The notes under the pieces were generated by a model that was not told the DNA's origin, did no database searches, and worked only from the letters and a program-made list of their open reading frames with translations. From Amphimedon queenslandica (Eukaryota > Porifera > Demospongiae > Haplosclerida > Niphatidae): a DNA stretch of 64,000 nt. The first letter of the stretch is position 1, and every line of letters starts with the position of its first letter. The translations under genes were made by a program, and so were the position numbers. The stretch lies in assembly GCF_000090795.2 (NCBI RefSeq), contig NW_003546325.1:24157-88156 (forward strand), read 5' to 3'. Below, in pieces: positions 50,401 through 62,400 of the stretch.

Positions 50401-53400
50401 GAATGTTGTAGAGTTTATTTGAAGAGGAACTGAAAGTGAAGAGAGTGTGTGTGCATTACTGCTAGCAGAACCTCCTTGAATAGTAATAGCTGAGGTATTG
50501 AATGTGTGACTTCTCACAGCTTCAGAGAATACAATTGTTAGTAAACCAATGTCCATATCAAGAGTGAACTGGTCTAACGTTGGAGAGGTCTGATCGGGTA
50601 TGAATACATCCACTCTCAAGTCACTCATAGGACTGATATGGTTACCAAATATATCAGAAATTAGATACTGATTGAAAGAGATGAAGCTACTGCTAGTCCC
50701 ATTAAGAGTCTCAATCAGAACTGCTGCTTCTGATGAGCTCAGTCTTGAAGTGAGGCTGGTACTGTTGATGATAGGGCGGAGTGTATAGTCAGATACAGTG
50801 AAGAGAGATTGAGGTAGTTCAGTTGAGTTAGTGATAGTAATGACAGTTGCATCAAGAGTGCTAGAATTGACAGGCTCATCAAAACTAAGAGAGATATCAC
50901 CGGAATCAAGATCAAGATAGACTGATGTGATAACTGGAGGTGATGTATCAGGAGTGACTATCACTTCAAAAGCATTTCCATTAGCTGCTCCTGTCAATGG
51001 ATGACTGCTGCTGTCATAAGTAATGGCATCATTGAATGTAGCAAATGTTGAGCCATTGAGACCAAGAAGAGAGTGAGTCTTCAAAGCACTGGTATCACTT
51101 CTGGTCATACTTAGAACTATAATATCAGTCAAATTGTTAAGTGATGTATCTGGCTGTTGTGTAAGTGATGAAAAGCTGAAATAGTTGGTAGCAGAAGAAA
51201 TTCCTATCAACTCACTTGTCTGCAAAGCAATGCTTGTGGCATTAAATATGTCACTGTACACTACTTCATTGAATGATATTCTAATGCTACCAGAATCCAA
51301 ATCAAGTATAAACTGACTGACAGCTGGTTCTAAAAGATCACCTTCAAAATCTGTTGCATCCAGAGCTGCCATGGCAGAGACTGGGTTGACTCCATTGCCA
51401 CCAAAATCAGAGAGTGCAATGCTTTGAATGGATAGATATATGTTGTGTATGCTAGTAGCTAGGTCTAGCATTTGTTTTATTTTGTTGAGGTCATAGTTTG
51501 TGAGTTGAATTTCAATTTGATAGAGAGAATGTGATGACTGTTGAGCACTACCCCCAGTAAGTGTAACACTCATAAAGTTGTATCCAGTGTCATTGGGTGA
51601 GTTTTGAAGAGTCAGACCAATTGGATTTAATGAAGCTGGGTTTAATGGCTCATCAGCTAAAATACTGAGTATACCTGTGGTCAAGTTGAATGTAAATGCG
51701 GTCACATTAGGTGCAGTGGCATCACTGATGAAGCTAGTGGCTTGGATCTTGGTAAACCCAGTGGCTGATATAGAAGAGCCATCACTAGCAACAGTGACTG
51801 TGCTGTCAGCATCAATGTAGGTATCAGCAATACTGGTAGCCAGTCCTATTCTGTGCTTTAATCTCAGTAAGTCAGTACTAGTGATTGTTGCTCTGATAAC
51901 AAAACCAAGTGATTCAGTAGATGTACTATGTCCTCCAGTTAGAGTGTATGTCTCACTGGGTACAGTACCATCATTTTGAATAGTAATACCAGTTGGTGTG
52001 TAGACTGAAGGCTGAATGATATCATCATACGTAAGCAATAAGAGTCCTTCTTCCATGTTTATTTCAAATTCTTTTAGTTGTGGTGGCTGGTTGTCTGCTA
52101 GGAATACAGTTGGTAGTACTGGTGTGCCTAGAGCAGCTACTGGTAGACCAGAAGTGTCATAGAAAGTATTATTACCAAATGTTAGATAAGTGGTAGACAT
52201 AGAAGAACCAACTGTCATAGTACCATTCTTAAGAGTGAACTGGTCATCAAGTGAAAGTGTTATTATTAGGTCAACAGGATTGCTTGAGTCTTGCATAGCA
52301 GTAGCACCAGATATGTTGAGAATCTCTCCACCACTAATAGTTGATTGTATTGCTATTGATGCATAGTTTATTGAGAGGGGACTGATAGGCTCAGAGAATC
52401 TCAAGGTAAGTTCTGTGGATTCTCTGCTAAATATACGGAATCCGACAAAAGTAGGAATGGTAGAATCTACTTCAAAGTCTGATACTAGTAAAGGATTGAT
52501 ACCATTAACTCGTGTTTGAGCAGTGTTACTAAAGATATCACTTATCAGTTTAGCGTCATTGACAAGGTAAGTTGTACCGGAAGACACAGCAATATAAGGG
52601 TCACCTTTAATGGCTAAACGATCAGTTTCAGTTAGAGAAATAGTAACTGTAGTACTAGAGACAGTTGATGAATCAGATCCTGTTAGTGTGTAGGATGAGG
52701 TTGCAATGAACCCATCTTGAAGTGTTAGTCCTGTCACATCAAGAGTAGATGAGTCGAGTAGCTCATCAAATGTGAGTACAATAGTCCCAGTCTCCAGTTG
52801 TAAGTTGTATGATACTACTCTTGGTCCAGTAGTATCTGATATTAACATCAATGGATAGTGCTGTGGATTAGAGTCAAGTGTATTGCTCACTGCTGAGATG
52901 TTGTTACCAAAAGCATCAGCAGCAAAGCCTGTTGGGAAACGAATGTAGCAATCAGTTCTGCGTGTGCAGAGATTATCATTGATCTTCTCTTGTTTGAGTG
53001 TATTAAGGTCAGATTGAGTGAGACTGATTTCAATCTCGTCACTGCTACCACTTGACACTGTACCATCTGATAGTGTTCTCATCACAAAATCGACACCAGC
53101 TCCATCTGGATTGTTCTGTAGTCTCAGTTGGTTGAATCTTACTGAGTGTGAGGCAATGGTTTCAGAGAAGGACAGGGCAATGACTCCAGAGTCAAAGTCC
53201 ATAGCAATAAACTGTACAAAAACTGGTGGCTGTGTGTCATTAGTGAAGTTAGATGCTTGAAGAGGACTGAGTGGTAGTACTGGGTTTCCTGCTGTGTCTG
53301 ATATGAAACCAGCTTGACCAGTTAAGAAACAGTCTTGTCTTGATGTACAAATTGCTAGAGCATTGAGTTGATCCACATCATCATCAGTTAGTGAGACAAC

Positions 53401-56400
53401 AAGAGTCCTTCTGGTTCTTGCAGTGCTAGCCACGCTACTGAATGTAAAGCTGTAAGATGAGTCAGTGGCATTAGAGACTGAGAGCAATGTCATGTTAAGA
53501 CTATCAGGATCAACCACTTCATTGAAACTTAGTGTGAGAGTGTAACTGTGTAAGTCAATAGAGAATGAGGTTGTATTGGGGTTGGTCTCATCACGATGAT
53601 AGAGATCAAGTTGTTGAGCATCATCACTTGATATAGCTGGAGCTCTATTGCCTAGTACATCCTCAGCGACTGATGGCATGAAAGAGGTGAAGGTAGTCTG
53701 GGAGCTAGTAGCTAGGTTAGAGCGAAGGTTGAGCTCGTCAATGTCAGTTTGATCAAGAGTGATGACAACCACTGAGTAATTGTACACCTGATATTGTGTG
53801 GATGTCAATGGAACAAACTCAATTGCATCACTTCTTGAATTTTGTACGGTAACAAGTGAGACATTTACACTATTGTCAATGATTGTTTCAGCAAATGTCA
53901 GTATCAGCTGCCCAACATTAAGATTAAGGACTGAATACTGGAGTCTTGGTCCAGTGTCATCAATGACTACATTATCAGCTAGTCGAGGAGTGCTGATAGC
54001 ATCAGCAGTGTTTCCACTGAAATCAAAAGCAGTGTTGGTCTGTATAGTGATGTAAGCATTAGTGCTGTCTGTTGCAAAGTTCATTTCTGCTCTAAGAGGG
54101 TTCAAGTCATCAAGGCCAAGCTGTACAGCAACAACACTGGCACTCTGACTTACTACAGAGCTGGATAGAGATAGAGGGAAGGACGGGGTGAGTGATGAAG
54201 TGTTGTGTAGTGTGATTTGTGTCACATTAAACTCATCAACATTGATAGCTTCTGAATATGTAAGTAATAGCTGACCAGTATTCATGTTAACCTCGTAACT
54301 CAGAAGAGTTGGGTTTGAACCATCAGTGTACACATTAGCAGCTCTCACTCCTTCATGAACTGATAGAATACTATTACCATACATATCTTCAATTCCTCCA
54401 TAAGAGATATTAAGGTAAGTATTGCTTGTATTTGTGCCTAGGTATATGTTAGATCGAATGGCATCAAAGTCAGCAGTACCAAGAGACAGAGTCACAAGCC
54501 TAGAGTTAGTAGATGATGTTGTAGTGACATTACTGAGTGGAATGAAGTGCATTGGGAAGGATCCCGACTCTTGGAATGAGAAAGAGCTCAGTTCAATTGT
54601 ATTAACTCTCACAACCTCACTGAATATCAGTGACACTGATCCATCAGTTAGATTGAGAGAGAAACTGCTAAGTACAGGGCTAGTATTATCTGCTAAGACA
54701 GCTGAAGCTTGTTTGGGATTAGCACTAGTAATTTCTTGCAAGTTACGGGATGCATAATCTTGAGCTGCACTCGTAGTAGCAGTGATGAAAGTGTTCTCAA
54801 TACTAGTTGCTAAGTTCTCCCTCTCTTGTATGGAGAATAGTACAGGTGGTGATAACGATACAGGAACAATGCGAGATGGTCCTGTTCCTACAGGAGCTGA
54901 TGGCACTGAAAGTGGAACAATATCTGAACCATCATCATTTCGAATACTAATGTGCATTGGTTGCACTGTTCCAAAGTCTATAATTTCAGAGAAAGTCAAA
55001 GTTATAGTTCCCTCATTAAGATCAAGAGTGAATGACTCAATGACTGGATCAGTTGTGTCAGCTATTAGATCAGTTAGTTGTAACACATTAGCTGTTAGGC
55101 TGTTACCAAAAGCATCAGTTCCAAAGCTTGCAGTAAGACTAATATAAGGTTTGGATATACTGCTTGTAAGGACAGGTCTTCGTTTGACTGAATCAAGTGT
55201 GTCATTTGATAGTTGTATTGAAATATTTGGACCGTTAGTAGACAATATTGTACCACCAGTTAGAAGTACAGATTGAGTAGGTGATGTACTGGTATCTTGA
55301 AGTGTAGCTTGATCAAGTTCTATTGATCTTGTTAAAATAGTTTCACTGAATGAGAGTAGCAATTGACCATTATTAAGGTCAAGTTGTAAGAAGTTTACAA
55401 GACTTGGTGCCTGGCTGTCTGGGATTAGCTCAGTAGCTTGTACTGGCTCTGGGCTGGTGACATTACCTCCTAAGCTATCAACAAAGCTTCCATCTTCTAA
55501 TAACATGTAAGTATCACTAACAGAATTGCCAATAGTTTCAATAGCTTTAATCTCATTGAGGTCAGTTGGTGAGAGTGTTATAAGTACAGAGAGTCCAGCA
55601 TTTTGAGCAACAGCTGTACCACCAGTTAATGTGTAACTGTTCAGACCAGATGCATCTTGTATTTTGATGTGTGAAGGAGTATAGGAACCAGCATCAATAG
55701 GTTGATTGAATGAAAGGGTTAGCTCTCCAGTGTTCATATCTAGAGAAAAGGAAGCAAGTTGTGTACCATTTCCTCCACCAATAAAATCAGATGCTTGCAA
55801 ACCACTTCCATCTGGGATAGCAATGATGCTGTTGCCATCGTAATCAATGACTGCACTTGATGACAATGTAATGTATGTGTTTTCTATTCTTGTAGCAAGG
55901 CCAGGGGTTGCTGTGAGGTTTGATCTGTCAGTTGATGACAGTGTCAGCACAATAACTAATCCATCAGTGCTCTCAGTGGTACTGTCTGATGATAGAGTCA
56001 CACTGGCATTGCCTGAAGCTCTAGCTGCATCTTGAATAGTAATAGCAGTTGGATTAAGAGTTGATGCATTAGCTATGTCATCAAATGTAAGACTGAGTAG
56101 TCCATTGAATACATCAAGTGTGAATGAAGAGAGAGCTATTGCTTTGTTATCAGCAGTGTAGAAATCAACTTGCCTTCTTGATATAGCTACTAAGAATTGA
56201 CCTGCTGTGTCTTGAACAGCAATACTTGACAGTGAAATATAAGATGTATCTCTAGAGATGGCAATTGTTCCGTTGTATTTGAAGCTAAGCAAATCTTCAC
56301 TAGAGAAAAAGAGCTTCACGACAGTCTTCTGTAGTTCACTAGATACAGAGCCACCAGTTAGTGGGTAAGAAATTCCATCTGTGCTTGAAGAGTGTAACGT

Positions 56401-59400
56401 GATGCCAAGTGTTACCAGATTGTCGGTATTGATTGGTTCAGAAAATGTCATTATCAGGGCATTTTGACTCATGTCCAAGTGTAACGACTCCAGTACTGGT
56501 GCTTCTGTATCTTGTCCATATGTGCTCACTTGAAGTCCAATTACTTGCTGAGCAGCATTGCTTCGAGGTGATAAATCAATGAGTGCTGTTGAGTCAATGT
56601 TTATAAATGTGCTTGATTGTTCCTTAGCAAATGATGAAGCCTTGATAGCATTGAGATCTGCTGTGCTAAGACTGATATTGACCACATTACTAAAGAGAGG
56701 AGAGGTTCTAGTCCCTCCAGTGAGGCGATAGAAAGGCATTCCACTGGATGAACCAGCAATAGATATACCACTAGGGTTAAAACCACGATTATCAACAATC
56801 TCATCAAATGAGAGAGAAAGGAATCCACTGTTCATATCAAGATTGAATGATTGGAGCAGAGGTCCAATATTATCACCAATGAAATCTGATACAATTACTC
56901 CTGTTGTTACTGGTGCTATTGGGTTGTCAAACATGTCAGCAAAAGCAGAGGATTCTAGAGTAAGGTAACATGTTCCCTGTCTAGCACACAAGAATCCATT
57001 TTGTTTGAGAGTGATAGCATCAGATGTAGAGAGTGTGATTGTAAGTGATGTAGAGCTGGCTGAGACCGTACCATCAACCAATGGCTGAGTGTCTTCTGGT
57101 GAAGTATGGAATGATTGTAGAATTATTCCAGGGAAGCTCACGGAACTGGAGTTGATTGCTTCAGAGAAGTTCAGTATCATTTCAGCTCTTGATAAATCAA
57201 AGAGTGCAAATGACAGTAGTGATGGATTGGTGGTGTCAGGAGTATAGCCAGTGACTTTTAGACCAATATTAGCATGCCTTGATGTTACTGTATTACCAAA
57301 TGCATCAGTCACTAATTGTGAAGAGTAGGATATGTAGCAATTACTGGTATCCAGACACAATTCATCAACCTTTAAGTTGTTCAGATCATCAGTACTTAAC
57401 TGTATAGTGAGTACATCAGATGGTGAGCTAATTGCAGTACTAAGTGTTAGTGAACGGCTGGAGCTAGCACCTGCATTTAAGTTCTGAATGGTAAGTTCAC
57501 TTGCTCTAAATGAGTCTGGATCAACCACTTCATTAAAGCTAAGTGACAGGAGACCTCTGTTCATGTTAATACTGAAGCTGAGTAGAACTGGGTCTACTGT
57601 ATCAGCTCCTACTCTATCAGCCTGTTTAGCAGCATCAGAGGAAATAGGTACAATCTGATGATTGTATAGATCTTTAACTAACAAACTGGTAATAGAGATG
57701 AAAGTGTTATTGACTGAGAGACCAAGATCTGTCATTGCAGAGAGATTAAAGAAGTCATTGTATGTGAAGTTAATGCTCACAATAGATGAATCAATGAGAG
57801 GGTATGACCCTCCAGTGAGTGTGTAAGATTCAGTAGATCCATTGATAGCATTTTGTAGAGTTAAGGCAGTAGTGTTCAATGTTGAGATAGCAATAGTCTC
57901 GGAGAAGGTTAGTACCAGTATCTGTGTATCAAGGTTTAGTCGGAATGAGACAAGTTGTGGAGAAGAGGTGTCATTGATAAACTGTGATACTGATATACCA
58001 GAAACTGGTAAGACAGGATTATTAGCAACATCACCAATGGCAAATGATGTGAGACTCAAGAATGTGTTGCTAGCAGAAGTGGCAAGATCAGGATCACGAT
58101 TGATAATGTCTGAGTCATAGGATGATAGTGTTATTATTAGCTCATTGCCAGTAGCTTGTGCTGAGCCACCAGTGAGTGAGACTAAAGAGCTGCTGTTACT
58201 AGAAGAAGACTGGATGGTAAACTGTGATGCATTGTATGTATTAGGATCAACTTGTTCATTGAATGTGATGATGATTTGTCCCTCATCTAGATCAAATGTA
58301 AAAGAGTCTACTTCAGGTGATGTGAGATCAACAGAGTGCCTTAATGCTTGAACAGCATTATCAGTTGGTATACTAATCAGATTATTACCTAACACATCTT
58401 CAGCAGCAGTGGACCTAACTGATAAGTATGTATTGTTAATGGTCTTAGCAAGTCTTTCAAATGACTGTATGACACTGAAGTCACTCTCAGTGATATTGAC
58501 TTGTATTGTTGAAGCATCTACTTGGAGATACTGACCATCTGTCAGTGTGTAGTTCTCACCTCCTTCAGTGCTGCTTTCTTGAAGAGTAAGGTCTGTGACA
58601 TTGAATGATGATATATCAATTACTTCTGAGAATTCCAGTACCAAAACTACACCTGGTCTGTCACCAGCAGCAAGATAACTGAAGTATCTTAAAGATGGGT
58701 TGGATTCATCTGGAATGACAGCACTAGCTCTTTCCGGTGTGTCTGAATCAATTCCACTGAAATTATTTCTAGCGCCATCTTGGAATACAAGAGGAGTGAT
58801 GACAATAAATGTATTAGAGGTGTCTACAGCAATTGATGTGTTCAGTTTGAGGTACTTGGAGTCAGCATCTGAGAGTGAGATTACTAGATCATTGCCTATC
58901 AGTTCAGCAGTTCCTCCGGTTAGTTCATAGTTGACAGTAGGAGAAGAAGCAGCATTGGTTAGTGTAATCTGAGTAAGGTCCAGTGTTGATAGTATAACGG
59001 GTTCACTGAGACTGAGTGTTAGCTGACTGGTATCAAGATCGAGAGTGAAACTAGTTAGGGTAGGCTCAGTAATATCTGGAGTAAACACAGACACAGGTAA
59101 TGCATTAACTCTTGATATTGGGTTGACACCATTGAAGTATATATCAGTCACAGCTCCAGTTTGTACACTGAGGTATGTATTGTCAGCGCTAGTGGCAAGA
59201 TTGAGGTTTAATTTGAGCAGATTTAAGTCAGTATCATTAATACGAAGGCTCAATGTTGTATTGTCAGCATCAGTTAGTGGTGTGAGACCACTAGAAAGTG
59301 TCAGGGTGTCATTAGGGAAGGCTGACCTCTCACTTTGAAGAGTCAGTAGTAATCCATTGGCTGATGAAGGTATGACATGTTCATCAAAATGAAGATACAA

Positions 59401-62400
59401 AGTACCAGAATCAATGTCAAGATCAAAGTTCATGAGGTTAGGTGGTGTTCCATCAACAAAGAACGTACCAGCTTGTAGAGCTTCATCTGAAGAGATGGGT
59501 AGTGCTAGTATATTCTTAGTATCTCTAATCACACCAGCTGCCAATGATATGTATGTATCATCAACAGATCGAGCTATTCTCTCATCAATACTAAGAGATG
59601 TTACATCAGCTTCAGGAATAGTGAGGTCAATCACTGCTCCTATTGTGCCATTTATTAGTGTACCACCTTTTAGTGTGAGTGATACAGTAGTCAGGGAATC
59701 AGTTGCTCCATTTTGTATTGTGATGGCTGTTGGAATGATAGTTGAAGGCAAGACAGTTTCACTAAATGTGAGACTTAGTCTGCCATTGTTAAGGTCAAGA
59801 GAGAAGTTAGCTAGTCTAGGAGCAGTAATATCAGGTAAGTGATCATATGCTTCTTGAGAATCATTTGAAGATATGGGTTGGAGTGAAAGACCAGCCATAT
59901 CAACTACAGTCTCATTACTAGCTGATAGGAATGTGGTGTTTTGACTTGTAGCAAGATTTAGCATGCTCTTTATGCTTTCTAGGTCACTAGAAGTAAGACG
60001 AATGACTATAGTAGCTGAAGCAGGTGCTTCAGTAACAAGTGTACCATCAGACAATGTAACAGATTGAGTGAAGTTGTCGTATCTTGAATTTTGAAGTGTT
60101 ATTTCATCAATATTGAAACTAGATGTGTCCACAACCTCAGAGAATGTAAGAGAGAGTAATCCCTCATTGACATTAAGAATATAAGAAGAGAGTGTTGGGT
60201 TGGTAGTATCAGGAGTGAAGTTAGAGGCCTGTCTAGCTGAACCTGATGATATAGCTGTTATGAAAGCTACCCCAGGTTCTCTGAATGCATTGGATAGTGA
60301 AGATAGGTAAGTATTATTAATAGTAGTGGCAAGTAGAGTGTTTGCTTGAATGGCATGAAGATCAGTTTGTAATAACTGGAACTGGAGTTCAAATGTACTT
60401 GCAGTGGAGAGTACTAAAGTTGAAGTTAGTTGGTAAGAGCCACCAGTCTCAGAGTTATCCATTGTACTCTGTATAGTAACAGCTGTCTGTACAAACTGTG
60501 TGTGATCAACTACATCAGTGAATGTCAAGTCAAATATACCAGTGTTCAGATCAAAAGTAAATGACTCCAGCTCTCCAGAATTAAAGTCAGGAGCATAAGA
60601 AACTACTCCTTCAGCAGTTGTTGAAGGTATAGCAGTCAAGTTGTTCCCAGAGACATCAGTGATAGCACCAGCAGAGGCAAATATATATGTTGATGGTTGA
60701 GATTGAGCAACAGTAGTGGAGGTTTTGATAGCTATTATGTCATTCCTTGCCAGTTCAATACTAACTCTAGTTTTATCTGTTCCTACATAGCTAGCAGTTC
60801 CCCCACTCAGAGTAATATTATCACCACTGCTGCTAGAACTCTGTAGTGTAAACTGATTGTATTGGATAGATAAGATATCAACAGGTTCATTGAAACTGAG
60901 TTGAAGTGTGTTACTTATTAGATTCAATGACACAAATGATGAGAGTTGAACATCAGATGAATCAGCTGTGAAGTCAGTGATTCTTGTAGCATTTACTCCA
61001 GTTGCTAGTGACAAGCTGCTAGTACTGAACACATCAATGACAGCACCAGCCTGTATAGTTAAGTAACTATTGGAGCTGTTGGATGCTAGATTGTCGGTCG
61101 ATTTGAGTGTATTTAAGTCATTGGCTGATAGTCTCACTGTGACATCATTAACTGTTCCAACAGCGAGGTTAACTCCTCCTAATAGGGTAACACTGATAGC
61201 AGATGAATTGAAGCTGTTCTGTATTGTAATATAGGTAAGCTGCAGTGCACTAGATATGACTGGCTCATTGAAACTAAGTGTAAGTTCACCACGATTCATA
61301 TCAAGGCTAGCTGATTGTACAATAGGACCAGTAGTGTCATCAACAGTAGTGGCTGCTTGAAGGATGACTGCTACTACAGGATTATCATTCATGTCTAGTA
61401 TAGAGCCAGTACTCAGACTAAGGTAGCAGTTGGATGGAGTGGTACATATTTTGTTGTTACGTTTGATATCTGTCAAGTCATCAGCTGTCAGTATTACTGT
61501 TATTTCAGTACCATCAATACTGCTGGAGCTACTGTCAGAGAGTGGGAGTGAAGCAGTTGGAGTGACTGCATCTTGTAGCAGTGAGCCGGTGAGATTTATT
61601 GAAGAAGCACGTACAGTCTCAGAAAACTCTAGGACCATTGTGCCTTCATCTAGATCAAGCACAACAAACACTTCCAAAGTTGGATGAATAGTATCTGGAC
61701 CAAACTGATCGACAAGAAGAGCATTGCCATCTTCTATAGCTATGACTTTGTTACTATCATAATCACTGGCTAAGTCTTCATTGTGTACAATGTAGCAATC
61801 AGATGTATTGGTACACAAACTGAGACGGAATATCTCATCTAAGTCAGGATCAGTCAATGTAACATTAAGAGCTGATGGTATGCTAGAGTGACGTTGTACT
61901 AGACCACCAGTGAGGTTGTAGTGAGAACCAGTTGAAGTTGAGTGGCTCTGTAGTCGCAATTGAGAGACAAATACTGTACTTGGATTGACTGACTCATTGA
62001 AGAAGAGATACAAAAAGCCTGTGGTGAGATTGACATGGAACATTGTCACTTCTGGCCTGTTTGTATCAGGAACAATTAGAGATGGTAAAAGAGAGTCAGG
62101 TATGGCAATTTCATTGTTTTCATTGTTATAGACATCAGTTATAGACCCAGTCAAGATTCGTAGGTATATCATTTGGCTGGATATGATTTTAATATTGTCA
62201 AGGTCAGTGGACTGGAGCTCTATGGTAAGTTCAGTTGAATCATCAGAGCCAGTTGTGTCAGTGGATAACCGTGTAGAGTGGACAATCAGTGACACATTGT
62301 TAGAATCTGATATCTCAATTCTACTAGCATCTAAATTAGTAGCATTGATAGGTTCATTGAATGTCAAGTACAATAAACCTGTATTGAGATCAATGGTATA

